Shown here piece by piece: positions 36,296-45,238 of a stretch of DNA of 46,285 nt. How positions within the stretch are numbered: the first letter of the stretch is position 1; each line of letters begins with the position of its first letter. Both the position numbers and the translations under genes were made by a program. The DNA lies in the NCBI GenBank assembly GCA_025928585.1, contig JAICJG010000007.1, forward strand, positions 1-46,285, given 5' to 3'. The DNA is from Rhodanobacteraceae bacterium. Its GTDB lineage: Bacteria > Pseudomonadota > Gammaproteobacteria > Xanthomonadales > Rhodanobacteraceae. The notes beneath the pieces were generated by a model. The model was not told the DNA's origin. It saw only the letters and a list, made by a program, of their open reading frames with translations, and ran no database searches.

Positions 36296-37068
36296 GCGGC
36301 TCGGCAGCGGAATGCCGCACCGAAATCCTGGAGGCCGCCGACCTGCGCTTCGGCCAGGTCGGAATCGCCAGCGTGCGCGTGCGCAGCAGCGACCCGGCGG
36401 CCCTCAAGGCCGCCCTGGAAGTGCGCGTGCGCGAGGCTCCACAACTGTTCGTCCGCGCGCCGGTGGTGGTGGACCTGTCGTTCCTCTCCCCGCACCCGGA
36501 CGATGAAGCGGTGCACGCCATGCTGGCCGCGGTACGCGCTGCCGGCATGCTTCCGGTCGGTCTCGCCTATGGCGACAGCGAGACCGACGCGCTGTCGCTG
36601 CGCCTGGGATTGCCCCTGATCGCCAAGTTCCGCGCGGCCTACGAACGCGCGGAGCGCACGTCGCCCAGCGACGCAGAATCCATCGCCGTTCCCGAGACCG
36701 GCGCCCCCGCGGCACCCGCTCCCGCCGGCGCAGACGGGCCGAAGGTTGCGCTCCAGCAGCACGGTTCGGTCCGCACGGGCCAGCAGGTGTACGCGCGCGG
36801 CGCGGATCTCGTGGTGGTCGGCGCGGTTGCCAACGGCGCGGAAGCCTTGGCCGATGGCAACATCCACGTCTATGGCGCGTTGCGCGGCCGTGCCTTCGCG
36901 GGCGCGCTGGGTGACAAGTCCACGCGCATCTTCTGCAGCGAATTCCGGGCCGAGATCGTGTCCATCGCGGGCCATTACCGCGTGTTCGAGGAATTGCCGG
37001 AGGAATTCGCCGGCCGCGCGGTGCAGATCTGGCTGGAACACGACAAACTGCGGATCGCCGGCTTCTGA
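36292..37068 (+). CDS. minC: Septum site-determining protein MinC
   Basis: A 258-residue FtsZ-ring inhibitor. The N-terminal domain (about 1-110) carries the FtsZ-binding fold (APVVVDLSFLS, LPVGLAYGD). After an Ala/Pro-rich linker (about 130-150), the beta-helical C-terminal domain has VRTGQQVYARGADLVVVGAVANGAEALADGNIHVYGALRGRAFAGA, which binds MinD. The start is GTG, overlapping the GNAT stop. minD begins 77 bases after the stop. With MinD and MinE it keeps the division site at mid-cell. Confidence 0.95.
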   Translation: MSGSAAECRTEILEAADLRFGQVGIASVRVRSSDPAALKAALEVRVREAPQLFVRAPVVVDLSFLSPHPDDEAVHAMLAAVRAAGMLPVGLAYGDSETDALSLRLGLPLIAKFRAAYERAERTSPSDAESIAVPETGAPAAPAPAGADGPKVALQQHGSVRTGQQVYARGADLVVVGAVANGAEALADGNIHVYGALRGRAFAGALGDKSTRIFCSEFRAEIVSIAGHYRVFEELPEEFAGRAVQIWLEHDKLRIAGF

Positions 37069-37145
37069 CATCGAGCATTCCCGTCCCGCCCGCGTCATCG
37101 GCGCGGCACCCACCACCACCTGCCATTGCAACCCGGAGCATCCCC

Positions 37146-37958
37146 TTGAGCGAAACCCTAGTCATCACGTCCGGCAAGGGCGGCGTCGGCAAAACCACGA
37201 CGTCCGCCTCGCTCGCCAGCGGACTGGCCCAGCGCGGCCACAAGACCGCCGTCATCGACTTCGACGTCGGCCTGCGCAACCTCGATCTGATCATGGGCTG
37301 CGAACGGCGTGTGGTGTATGACTTCGTCAACGTGATCCAGAACGAAGCCACGCTGAAGCAGGCGCTGATCCGCGACAAGCGCCACGACAACCTGTCCGTG
37401 CTCGCGGCTTCGCAGACCCGCGACAAGGACGCCCTGACCCAGGAGGGCGTCGGCCGCGTGCTGGACGAGCTGAAACAGGATGGCTTCGACTACATCGTGT
37501 GCGATTCGCCGGCCGGCATCGAGAAAGGCGCACACCTCGCGATGTATTTCTCCGACCGTGCCGTGGTGGTGGTGAACCCGGAAGTCTCGAGCGTGCGCGA
37601 TTCCGACCGCATCCTCGGGCTGCTGTCGTCGAAGACGCGCCGCGCCGAACAGGGCGAAGGTCCCGGCCCGCAGCACCTGTTGCTGACGCGCTACAACCCC
37701 GCGCGCGTCGAAGCCGGCGAAATGATGAGCGTCGGCGACGTCGAGGAAATCCTCGGCATCCCGGTACTCGGCGTGATCCCGGAATCCGAACAGGTGCTGG
37801 CTGCGTCCAACTCCGGCGTGCCGGTGATCCACGACGCCGGATCCATCGCAGGCCAGGCGTACGGGGATGCCGTCGCGCGCCTCGTCGGCGAGGACGTGCC
37901 GATGCGGTTCCTCGAAGCCCCGAAGAAGGGCTTCTTCAAACGGATGTTCGGAACCTGA
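37146..37958 (+). CDS. minD: Septum site-determining protein MinD
   Basis: A 270-residue ParA-type ATPase. The deviant Walker A is [10 protein letters not shown] with Lys11 and Lys16, followed by [27 protein letters not shown], the [11 protein letters not shown] Walker B region and [14 protein letters not shown]. The C-terminal amphipathic membrane-targeting helix is FFKRMFG. It recruits MinC to the membrane and oscillates with MinE. The start is TTG at 37146, which is unusual, and matches the family N-terminus ([12 protein letters not shown]); no in-frame ATG is nearby. minE begins 10 bases later. Confidence 0.97.
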   Translation: MSETLVITSGKGGVGKTTTSASLASGLAQRGHKTAVIDFDVGLRNLDLIMGCERRVVYDFVNVIQNEATLKQALIRDKRHDNLSVLAASQTRDKDALTQEGVGRVLDELKQDGFDYIVCDSPAGIEKGAHLAMYFSDRAVVVVNPEVSSVRDSDRILGLLSSKTRRAEQGEGPGPQHLLLTRYNPARVEAGEMMSVGDVEEILGIPVLGVIPESEQVLAASNSGVPVIHDAGSIAGQAYGDAVARLVGEDVPMRFLEAPKKGFFKRMFGT

Positions 37959-37968
37959 GGACGAAGCA

Positions 37969-38241
37969 ATGAGCCTGCTCGATTTCCTGCGCCCGCGCCC
38001 GAAGAACACCGCGAACATTGCGCGCGAACGGTTGCGCATCATCGTGGCGCAGGAGCGCGCGACCCGCGGTGGACCGGATTACCTGCCGCTGCTGCGCAAC
38101 GAACTACTGGAAGTGATCCGCAAATACGTGCACGTAGGCGCCGACGCGGTGCAGATCAACGTGGAGCGCAGCAACGAAGGCGAAGTGCTGGAGCTGTCGG
38201 TAGCGCTGCCGGAAGTGCCCGGCGCAAGCGGAACCGGGTAA
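37969..38241 (+). CDS. minE: Cell division topological specificity factor MinE
   Basis: A 90-residue MinE. The N-terminal membrane-binding and anti-MinCD segment is [30 protein letters not shown]. The topological-specificity domain contains [17 protein letters not shown] and [10 protein letters not shown]-like text, both typical. It stimulates the MinD ATPase and drives the pole-to-pole cycle. The ATG at 37969 has GAGG 8 bases upstream. It is the last gene of the minCDE run; a REP-like stretch (38242-38357) follows. Confidence 0.96.
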   Translation: MSLLDFLRPRPKNTANIARERLRIIVAQERATRGGPDYLPLLRNELLEVIRKYVHVGADAVQINVERSNEGEVLELSVALPEVPGASGTG

Positions 38242-38357
38242 CTTCGTTCGCCGGTTACGTCGCTGCGCTCCGTGAACCCGCCTGCGGCGCCACCGGCCGG
38301 AGAATGGCTGCCGTAGGCCGGCTCAAGACGCCAGCCGGAGCCGGCGGCCAGCGGACA

Positions 38358-38870
38358 ATGCATGCACCTCCCGCCATCGTGAACGTCCTTCGTCTCGCCG
38401 ACATCGGTTTCGATGAACCGGCCGCCCTGCTCGCGCGGCACGGCCTGACACTCGTGCGCGTCCAAGGCTCTGCGCCGATCCCCGGCAGCTACTGGGGCGA
38501 ACCCGAAGCCGGCGTGATCGCAACCACGGTCTACGCCCGCGCCGACACGCCAGTGCATTCGCTGCTGCACGAGGCCTGCCATCTGCTGGTCGCGGAACCT
38601 GCGCGGCGCGCATCCATCCACACCGACGCCAGCGATTCTCTGGAGGAAGAGGACGCGACCTGCTACCTGCAGATCATGCTGGCCGACGCCCTGCCCGGCT
38701 TCGGCCGCGAACGCGCGTTCGCGGACATGGACGCCTGGGGCTATTCGTTCCGGCTTGGCTCCGCGCGTGCGTGGCTCGAGCACGATGCCGATGAGGCGCG
38801 CGCGTTCCTGGAAGCACGCGGACTGCTGCCACGGCCGTCTCCCGCGCCCGAGAGCTTGCGCTTCCGGTAG
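38358..38870 (+). CDS. Hypothetical protein with HExxH motif (putative metalloprotease)
   Basis: A 170-residue protein that I do not recognise by name. LLHEACHLL holds an HExxH motif (His71-His75), and EEEDATCYLQI (about 96-106) lies 21-31 residues later, where ImmA/IrrE and related zincins have the third ligand (Glu) and a helix. Together they suggest a gluzincin-like fold. The N-terminal domain (GSYWGEPEAGVIATTVYA) is a beta-rich part. No signal peptide was seen. The ATG at 38358 follows a poor ribosome-binding site; the frame is open to 38304. It stands between minE and the riboswitch on the same strand. The substrate is unknown. Confidence 0.68.
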   Translation: MHAPPAIVNVLRLADIGFDEPAALLARHGLTLVRVQGSAPIPGSYWGEPEAGVIATTVYARADTPVHSLLHEACHLLVAEPARRASIHTDASDSLEEEDATCYLQIMLADALPGFGRERAFADMDAWGYSFRLGSARAWLEHDADEARAFLEARGLLPRPSPAPESLRFR

Positions 38871-38948
38871 GACGGGAGCGTGCTCGCGATCGCCGCCGGC
38901 AACCGTGGCCTGCACGCAGCTTCTGCAACAACCATGGGTACCAAGCCG

Positions 38949-38974
38949 CTTGGGCTTCGCTGTGCGCAGGCCCC
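38949..38974. repeat. REP-like element before the riboswitch
   Basis: Bases 38949-38974 read cttgggcttcgctgtgcgca..., sharing the gggcttcgc core with 22331-22358 and, inverted, with 14814-14845 and 34231-34261. It sits in the 284-base gap before crcB, 41 bases upstream of the riboswitch. Confidence 0.5.
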
Positions 38975-39014
38975 TGTAAATCCAATGGTGGCTGCTACCA
39001 TGCGCCATCGATCG

Positions 39015-39072
39015 ATGGGAGATGGCATGCCTCCCCGAACCGCCGGGACATCGGCTGATGATGCCTGCACGA
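39015..39072 (+). promoter_or_regulatory. Fluoride riboswitch (crcB motif)
   Basis: The aptamer reads GGAGATGGCATGCCTCC, then an AACCGCC...CGGC hairpin, then TGATGATGCCTGC, which follows the fluoride (crcB) RNA consensus closely, notably the Pseudomonas syringae version. Predicted pairs are ggag (39018-39021) with ctcc (39032-39035), gccg (39042-39045) with cggc (39052-39055), and the long-range GGCAT (39024-39028) with ATGCC (39061-39065). It lies 82 bases before the crcB ATG. A palindrome (accggcgcgccggt, about 39083-39096) just downstream may be part of the expression platform. Confidence 0.9.
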
Positions 39073-39154
39073 CCGGGAGACCGGCGCGCCGGTATTGCCG
39101 CGTGACGGCGCAAGACGCGCGGTTCCCGACCACCTGACGGGAGTCGAGACACAC

Positions 39155-39547
39155 ATGCTCACCTACGCCCTGCTCGCCACCGGATGCGGCGCGTTCCTCG
39201 GAGCCTGCCTGCGCTATCTCTTCGGCGTATGGCTCAATCCGGTATTCCCGACCGTGCCGCTCGGTACGCTGGCCGCGAACCTGCTCGGGGGCCTGCTGAT
39301 GGGCCTGATCCTCGGCGCGTTTGCCCAATTCCAGGCGCTCTCCCCCGAGACTCGCGTATTCGTCACCACCGGGTTCCTGGGCGGCCTCACGACGTTCTCG
39401 ACCTTCTCCGGCGAAACGGTGACGCTGCTGCTGCGCCAGCAATACGGCTGGACCTTCGCGATCGTGGGCGTACACGTCATCGGCACGCTCGGGATGACAC
39501 TCCTGGGCTTCGCGCTGATGCAGACGTTGCTGAGGCATTTCGCATGA
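39155..39547 (+). CDS. crcB: Fluoride channel CrcB/Fluc
   Basis: A 130-residue protein with four transmembrane helices and the Fluc motifs GACLRYLFG, then GTLAANLLGGLLMGLILG and GFLGGLTTFSTFSGE (Na+ and F- pore residues). It forms dual-topology dimers in the inner membrane that export F-. It is directly behind a fluoride riboswitch and begins with ATG after GGGAG. Its TGA overlaps the DUF190 ATG by 4 bases. Length is as expected for the family. Confidence 0.97.
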   Translation: MLTYALLATGCGAFLGACLRYLFGVWLNPVFPTVPLGTLAANLLGGLLMGLILGAFAQFQALSPETRVFVTTGFLGGLTTFSTFSGETVTLLLRQQYGWTFAIVGVHVIGTLGMTLLGFALMQTLLRHFA

Positions 39548-39891
39548 ACGCCCGACCGACGACCCAAGGCGTGTACCTGCGTTTCTTCATGCACGAAAAC
39601 CGCCGCCATGCAGGTGTGCTGCTGTACGACTGGCTGCTGGCGGAAGCGAAGAAACTCGGGCTTGCCGGTGGCACCGCGTTTCGTTCGATCGCGGGCTATG
39701 GCCGCCATGGCGTCACCCACGAAGCGCATTTCCTGGAACTCGCCGGACACGAAACCATACGGGTGGATTTTGTGGTGACGCGCGAGGCGGCCGAGAAGAT
39801 GCTCGCGCGCGTGCGCGAGGAAAAGCTGCAGCTGTTCTACGCGATATTGCCCGCCGAATTCGGCACCCTCGGCGGCGGCGACAGCCGGTGA
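39544..39891 (+). CDS. DUF190 family protein
   Basis: A 115-residue soluble protein. Family blocks are YLRFFMHENRRHAGVLLYDWLLAEAKKLGLAGGTAFRSIAGYG, then LAGHETIRVDFVVTREAAEKML. DUF190 has a PII-like fold and is often encoded beside crcB, so a role in regulating or assisting the channel has been suggested; the function is not established. Its start overlaps crcB and its stop overlaps the MFS gene start (GTGA), giving strict coupling in the riboswitch operon. Confidence 0.93.
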   Translation: MNARPTTQGVYLRFFMHENRRHAGVLLYDWLLAEAKKLGLAGGTAFRSIAGYGRHGVTHEAHFLELAGHETIRVDFVVTREAAEKMLARVREEKLQLFYAILPAEFGTLGGGDSR

Positions 39892-41081
39892 ATCGGGACC
39901 AGCCGGTGTCATCCTTCCCGGCGCGCCGCCGCGCATTGGTTTTCGTCGTGCTGCTCGGCATCGTCAGCCTGTTCGCCGACATGACCTACGAAGGGTCGCG
40001 CTCGATCTGGGGGCCGTTCTTCGGCACCCTGGGCGCGACGGGAACGATCGTCGGACTGGTCGCGGGTGGCGGCGAACTGCTGGGCTACCTGCTGCGCCTC
40101 TTCACCGGCGCACTCGCCGACAGGACCCGGCGCTACTGGGCGATCACGATCGCAGGCTATGCCATCAACCTGCTGGCCGTGCCGGCGCTGGCGCTCGCGG
40201 GCAACTGGCCGGTGGCGGCCGGCCTCGTGATCCTCGAGCGAAGCGGCAAGGCGCTGCGCACCCCGGCACGCGACGCGATGCTTTCCTACGCCGCGAAGGA
40301 CATGGGCGGCGCGGGTTGGGCGTTCGGATTGCACGAGGCGCTCGATTCCATCGGCGGGTTGCTCGGTCCGTTGATCGCGGCGCTGGTGCTGTTCCTGCAC
40401 GGCGGGTACCGGCATGCATTCGCGTGGTTGTTGCTGCCGGCGCTGGCCGCGCTGGTGACGCTGGTGATCGCGCGGATGAAGTTTCCGCAGCCGCAGGAGC
40501 TCGAACCGCATCCGGCGCCACAGGCGGCCGACGCGCGTGCCCTCCGCGACCTGAAGGTCTTCCTGGTCGCCACCGCGCTGATTGCCGCCGGCTTTGCCGA
40601 TTTCGCCCTGATCGCCTTCCACTTCGCCAAGGACCAGATCGTCGCGAATGACGCGGTACCCGTGCTGTACGCGCTGGCGAGCCTCGCCGGCGGCACCACG
40701 GCGCTCGTGCTCGGAAGGCTGTTCGACCAGCGGGGGCTGTCGGTGTTGCTGTGGACCACCCTGGTGCCAGCGTTGTATGCCCCGCTGGTCTTCCTGGGCG
40801 GCGCGTGGGCGGCCATTGCCGGCATGATCCTGTGGGGCATCGGCTTCGGCGCGCACGACTCGCTGTTTCGCGCCGCGGTCGCGCAGCGCATCCCGCGCGA
40901 GCGGCGCGCGACGGTGATGGGCGTGTTCAACGCGATCTACGGGAGCGCCTGGTTCGCGGGCAGCCTGCTGCTGGGTGCGTTGTACGACCTGAACCCGCTG
41001 TATACGGTGATCGCGGCGCTCCTGCTGCAACTCGCCGCCTGCCCGCTGCTGTGGAGCCTGCGCAGTGGCGCTCCCGGCTGA
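39888..41081 (+). CDS. MFS transporter in the fluoride-riboswitch operon
   Basis: A 397-residue major facilitator protein with 12 predicted transmembrane helices. The first loop carries DMTYEGSRSIWGPFFGTLGATGTIVG. Loop 2-3 has LADRTRRYW (MFS motif A variant), SGKALRTPARDAML follows helix 4, and the second half has GRLFDQRGLSVLL and HDSLFRAAVAQRIPRERRATVMG. The start is GTG, overlapping the DUF190 stop. The substrate is unknown; because it is co-transcribed with crcB under a fluoride riboswitch, a link to fluoride or to a metabolite affected by it is inferred. A general multidrug exporter is an alternative. Confidence 0.9.
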   Translation: MNRDQPVSSFPARRRALVFVVLLGIVSLFADMTYEGSRSIWGPFFGTLGATGTIVGLVAGGGELLGYLLRLFTGALADRTRRYWAITIAGYAINLLAVPALALAGNWPVAAGLVILERSGKALRTPARDAMLSYAAKDMGGAGWAFGLHEALDSIGGLLGPLIAALVLFLHGGYRHAFAWLLLPALAALVTLVIARMKFPQPQELEPHPAPQAADARALRDLKVFLVATALIAAGFADFALIAFHFAKDQIVANDAVPVLYALASLAGGTTALVLGRLFDQRGLSVLLWTTLVPALYAPLVFLGGAWAAIAGMILWGIGFGAHDSLFRAAVAQRIPRERRATVMGVFNAIYGSAWFAGSLLLGALYDLNPLYTVIAALLLQLAACPLLWSLRSGAPG

Positions 41082-41222
41082 GCCTCCCGCGCCCGCTGGC
41101 GTGCCGGCGCTGCACGCAATCATCATGCAGCGAGCGGTAGACTCCGGTGGCCGTACGGGGGACCCGCGATCCGCCTCCACCCGCGATGTTTCTTCCGCGA
41201 TTCCATTGATGGAGCTCAAGCC

Positions 41223-42395
41223 ATGAACGATCTTGCGACGATCACCGCGCCCGCCACCCGCGCCAGCCGCCATGACCAGGCGCTGCGCGAGAAGGCGCAG
41301 AAGTTGCTGGCCCTCGCCGACGTGCGGATCGACGGCGATCGACCGTGGGACCTGCGGGTGCACGATGAGCGGGTGTTCGCCCGCGCTTTCGCGCACGGCT
41401 CGCTGGGGCTTGGCGAGGCCTACATGGACGGCTGGTGGGACACGCCCTCGCTCGATCAATTCTTCCAGCACGTGCTCGGCGCGCGGCTCGACGAACACCT
41501 GCGCAATTTCGATGCGCTGAGGGCGCACCTGCGGGCGCGCTTCATCAACATGCAACGGGGCCGCAAGGCCTTCAGGATCGGCAAGGCGCACTACGACATC
41601 GGCAACGACCTGTTCGCCAGGATGCTGGGCAAGCGGCTGGTCTATTCCTGCGGCTACTGGAAGGACGCGGGCAACCTCGACGACGCCGAGGAAGCCAAGC
41701 TCGACCTGGTCTGCCGCAAGCTGCAATTGAAGCCCGGCATGAGGATCCTGGACATCGGCTGCGGCTGGGGCGAGGCGCTCAGATACGCCGCCGAAAAATA
41801 CGGCGTGTCGGGCGTCGGCGTCACCGTGTCGGAACAGCAGGCACGGTTCGCGCGCGAGTTGTGCAAGGGACTGCCCGTGGAAATCCGCCTGCAGGATTAC
41901 CGCGAGGTCAACGAGACATTCGACGCGGTGTATTCGATCGGCATGTTCGAACACGTCGGCTGGAAGAACTATCGTGCCTACTTCGAGGTATGCCGCCGCT
42001 GCCTCAAGGAAGATGGGCTTTCGGTATTGCATTGCATCGGCGTCAACTCCACGCCTTCCCGGCCGGACCCCTGGATCGAGAAATACATATTCCCGAATTC
42101 GATGGTGCCGGCCGCCTCGCAAGTGGCACCGGCGCTGGAGAACCTGTTCGTGGTCGAGGACTGGCACAATTTCGGTGCCGACTACGATAAGACGCTGATG
42201 GCCTGGCTCGCCAACTTCGACGTGGCCTGGCCGGAACTGTCCGCTTCCAACCCGCGCTACGACGAACGCTTCCGCAGGATGTGGCGCTATTACCTGTCCG
42301 GATCCGCCGCCACCTTCCGCACCCGCCGCGACCAGCTTTGGCAACTGACGCTCTCGCCGCACGGCGTGCCGGGCGGCTACCGCGTGCCGCGCTGA
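41223..42395 (+). CDS. cfa: Cyclopropane-fatty-acyl-phospholipid synthase
   Basis: A 390-residue enzyme that adds a methylene group from SAM to unsaturated acyl chains in membrane phospholipids. The N-terminal domain has FAHGSLGLGEAYMDGWWD, typical of Cfa. Next come AHYDIGNDLF and YSCGYWKDAGNLDDAEEAKLDLVC (Cys143 equivalent to the E. coli active-site region), SAM motif I ILDIGCGWGE (175-184) and SIGMFEHVGWKNY, with the glutamate that binds bicarbonate. Length is as in E. coli (382). GGAG precedes the ATG. It stands alone, 141 bases after the MFS gene. Confidence 0.95.
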   Translation: MNDLATITAPATRASRHDQALREKAQKLLALADVRIDGDRPWDLRVHDERVFARAFAHGSLGLGEAYMDGWWDTPSLDQFFQHVLGARLDEHLRNFDALRAHLRARFINMQRGRKAFRIGKAHYDIGNDLFARMLGKRLVYSCGYWKDAGNLDDAEEAKLDLVCRKLQLKPGMRILDIGCGWGEALRYAAEKYGVSGVGVTVSEQQARFARELCKGLPVEIRLQDYREVNETFDAVYSIGMFEHVGWKNYRAYFEVCRRCLKEDGLSVLHCIGVNSTPSRPDPWIEKYIFPNSMVPAASQVAPALENLFVVEDWHNFGADYDKTLMAWLANFDVAWPELSASNPRYDERFRRMWRYYLSGSAATFRTRRDQLWQLTLSPHGVPGGYRVPR

Positions 42396-42598
42396 GGGTG
42401 TTTATCGGCGCAAGGCAAGCCTGAAGCGACCGGGATCGTTCTTCGTCGCCACCGGCCAGCTGGCCCGCCCGGTGACAGGCATGAGCGGCCGGCGGACCCC
42501 CGGTGCCCGCACCCAGGGCGTGCATTGCGGCGCGCATCCCGCGACAATTCCCGGCTTTGAACGCACAGTCCCCGGCTTTCCCGGGACGACGGAAGCCC

Positions 42599-44842
42599 AT
42601 GACCGCTTTGCCGAGCAACTTCGAACAGATTCCCTTGCGCGAATACGCCGAGCGTGCCTACCTCGACTATTCCATGTACGTGGTGCTGGACCGCGCCCTG
42701 CCCTTCATCGGTGACGGGCTGAAACCGGTCCAGCGGCGCATCGTGTACGCGATGAGCGAACTCAGCCTCGCCGCCACCGCCAAGCCCAAGAAATCCGCGC
42801 GTACCGTCGGCGACGTGATCGGCAAGTTTCATCCGCACGGCGATACCTCGGTGTACGAGGCGATGGTGCTGATGGCGCAGTCGTTCTCGTACCGCTATCC
42901 GCTGATCGATGGGCAGGGCAATTTCGGTTCGCCCGACGATCCGAAGTCGTTTGCCGCCATGCGGTACACCGAGTCGCGCCTCACCGCGATCGCGGAGCTG
43001 CTGCTGGGCGAACTGGCGATGGGCACGGTGGATTGGGCATCGAACTTCGATGGCACCCTGAAGGAACCCTCGTGGCTGCCGGCGCGGATGCCCCATGTAC
43101 TGCTGAACGGTTCGACCGGCATCGCGGTCGGCATGGCCACCGACATTCCGCCGCACAACCTGCGGGAAGTCGCCTCCGCATGCATCCATCTGCTGGACGA
43201 GCCGTCCGCCAGCATTGCGGACCTGTGCGAACACGTCAGGGCGCCGGATTTCCCCACCGCCGCCGAAATCATCACCCCGCGCAATGAACTCGTGTCAATG
43301 TATGCGACCGGCAATGGCTCGGTGCGCTGCCGCGCCGTGTACACGGAGGAACGCGGCAACGTGGTCCTGACCGCGCTGCCGCACCAGGTTTCCCCGGCCA
43401 AGGTGGTCGAGCAGATCGCCTCGCAAATGCGCGCGAAGAAACTGCCGATGCTGGAGGACCTGCGCGACGAATCCGATCATGAGAACCCGGTACGGCTGGT
43501 GCTGATCCCGCGCTCGAACCGCGTCGACACCGGCGCGATGATGCAACACCTGTTCGCGACCACCGACCTCGAAAAGAGCTTCCGCATCAACCTCAACATG
43601 ATCGGCCTGGACGGTCGGCCGCAGGTCAAGACGCTGAAGCAGATCCTCGAGGAATGGCTCCGCTTCCGCAGCAACACCGTGACGCGGCGCCTCCAGCATC
43701 GCCTGGAGAAGGTCGAACGTCGGCTGCACCTGCTGGAGGGCCTGCGCATCGCCTTCCTGAACCTCGACGAGGTCATCCGCATAGTCCGCCACGAGGACGA
43801 GCCCAAGTCCGCGCTGATCAAGCGTTTCAAGCTTTCCGAAGAACAAGCCGATTACATCCTCGAGACCAGGCTGCGGCAACTCGCGCGACTGGAGGAAATG
43901 AAGCTCAATGCCGAACGCGACGAACTGGAAGAGGAACGCGCGAAGATCGAGGTCACGCTGGGATCGAAGGCCCGGCTGAAAACGCTGATCAAGCAGGAGC
44001 TGAAGGCGGATGCCGAGAGATACGGAGATCCGCGCCGCTCGCCGCTGATCGAACGCGCGGCCGCGCAGGCGCTCGATGAGAGCGCGCTGGTGGTGGCCGA
44101 ACCGGTGACCGTGGTGCTGAGCGAAAAGGGATGGGCGCGCGCGGCCAAGGGCCACGAGGTGGATGCCGCGGAGCTTTCCTATCGCGAAGGCGACAAGTAC
44201 CTCGCCAGCGTGCGCGGCAAGAGTTCGCAACAGGCGGTGTTCATCGATTCGACCGGGCGCTGCTACTCCACGCCTGCGCACACCCTGCCGTCCGCGCGCG
44301 GCAACGGCGAGCCCTTGACCGGGCGTTTCACGCCGCCACCCGGCGCGCGCTTCGATGCCCTTGCGATCGGCGACAACGCGGCCAAGCTGATCCTCGCCAC
44401 CGATGCCGGGCACGGCTTCCTGACCCGTTTCGAAGGCCTGCTCGCGAACAAGAAGGCCGGCAAGCAGGTCATCAACATGGACGCCGATGCGCGCGTGCTT
44501 GCGCCGGCATACGTCGCCGATCCTGCGCGCGACCGCATCGTCGTCGTGACCAGCGAAGGCCATTTGCTGATGTTCTCGGTGGCCGATCTGCCGGAACTCG
44601 AGCGCGGCCGCGGCAACAAGCTGATCGAGATCCCGAAGGCGAAGCGTTCCTCCGGCGGGGAACGCGTCGCCGGCATCGCCGTCGTCACGGAAGGCTCGGG
44701 CGAAGTCACGCTGTACGCGGGCCAGCGCAAGCTGATCCTCAAATGGTCCGACCTCGTCGCGTACGGCGGCAGCCGCGCACAGCGAGGGGGGTTGCTCCCG
44801 CGCGGCCTGCGCCACGTCGACCGCATCGAAACCAGCGGCTGA
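42599..44842 (+). CDS. parC: DNA topoisomerase IV subunit A
   Basis: A 747-residue ParC, close to E. coli (752). The N-terminus has [20 protein letters not shown]. The quinolone-resistance region is [16 protein letters not shown] with Thr83 and Glu87 at the positions of E. coli Ser80 and Glu84. The catalytic tyrosine is Tyr123 in [10 protein letters not shown]. The C-terminal domain has GyrA-box-like beta pinwheel repeats. With ParE it decatenates sister chromosomes. The ATG at 42599 is preferred to a longer frame, which lacks the family start. Thr83 keeps a hydroxyl, so it is not itself evidence of resistance. parE is not in the window. Confidence 0.97.
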   Translation: MTALPSNFEQIPLREYAERAYLDYSMYVVLDRALPFIGDGLKPVQRRIVYAMSELSLAATAKPKKSARTVGDVIGKFHPHGDTSVYEAMVLMAQSFSYRYPLIDGQGNFGSPDDPKSFAAMRYTESRLTAIAELLLGELAMGTVDWASNFDGTLKEPSWLPARMPHVLLNGSTGIAVGMATDIPPHNLREVASACIHLLDEPSASIADLCEHVRAPDFPTAAEIITPRNELVSMYATGNGSVRCRAVYTEERGNVVLTALPHQVSPAKVVEQIASQMRAKKLPMLEDLRDESDHENPVRLVLIPRSNRVDTGAMMQHLFATTDLEKSFRINLNMIGLDGRPQVKTLKQILEEWLRFRSNTVTRRLQHRLEKVERRLHLLEGLRIAFLNLDEVIRIVRHEDEPKSALIKRFKLSEEQADYILETRLRQLARLEEMKLNAERDELEEERAKIEVTLGSKARLKTLIKQELKADAERYGDPRRSPLIERAAAQALDESALVVAEPVTVVLSEKGWARAAKGHEVDAAELSYREGDKYLASVRGKSSQQAVFIDSTGRCYSTPAHTLPSARGNGEPLTGRFTPPPGARFDALAIGDNAAKLILATDAGHGFLTRFEGLLANKKAGKQVINMDADARVLAPAYVADPARDRIVVVTSEGHLLMFSVADLPELERGRGNKLIEIPKAKRSSGGERVAGIAVVTEGSGEVTLYAGQRKLILKWSDLVAYGGSRAQRGGLLPRGLRHVDRIETSG

Positions 44843-44953
44843 GGCGGGCGCAACGCGTTGCAGGACCGTTCTTTCCGGGCGCGGGCGAAGGAGTGCCCGC
44901 GATTGGCTGGTCGTTGGCCGCACCCATCCGTCGAGTCAAGGCACAATCACGCG

Positions 44954-45238
44954 ATGCACGGCGAATACAAGATGCCCGGCGGCAAGCTGGTGGTTGCCGA
45001 CCTCGAGGTGAGCAACGGGAACTTGTCGCGCGTCCGGATCAGCGGCGACTTCTTCCTCGAACCGGATACCGCACTTACCCTGATCGATGTCGCACTGAGC
45101 GGACTGCCGGCCACGGCCGACGGCGAGGAACTGGCCGCCGCCGTGCGCGCGATGCTCGGACCGCACGTCGGGATGTATGGAGTCTCGCCCGAGTCGATCG
45201 CGGTCGCGGTGCAGCGGGCCCTGGAGGCGCCGCCGTGA
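44954..45238 (+). CDS. Lipoate-protein ligase accessory (C-terminal) domain protein
   Basis: A 94-residue protein. It reads HGEYKMPGGKLVVADLEVSNGNLSRVRISGDFFLEPDTAL, then LIDVALSGLPATADGEELAAAVRAML, matching the small lipoate ligase C-terminal domain found as a separate protein (LplB) in Thermoplasma and as the tail of E. coli LplA. It should be needed for lipoate activation by the partner enzyme. Its TGA overlaps the ligase GTG by 4 bases (GTGA), so the two are made in equal amounts. It lies 111 bases after parC on the same strand. Confidence 0.82.
   Translation: MHGEYKMPGGKLVVADLEVSNGNLSRVRISGDFFLEPDTALTLIDVALSGLPATADGEELAAAVRAMLGPHVGMYGVSPESIAVAVQRALEAPP

Noticed and set aside
39909-42362. 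817-codon open frame on the minus strand across the MFS and cfa genes
   Set aside because: It crosses two well-supported genes in antisense and has low-complexity Arg/Gln-rich text.
42838-42858. Quinolone-resistance mutation in parC (Thr83)
   Set aside because: Thr retains the hydroxyl at the Ser80 position and Glu87 is intact, so it may be natural variation.
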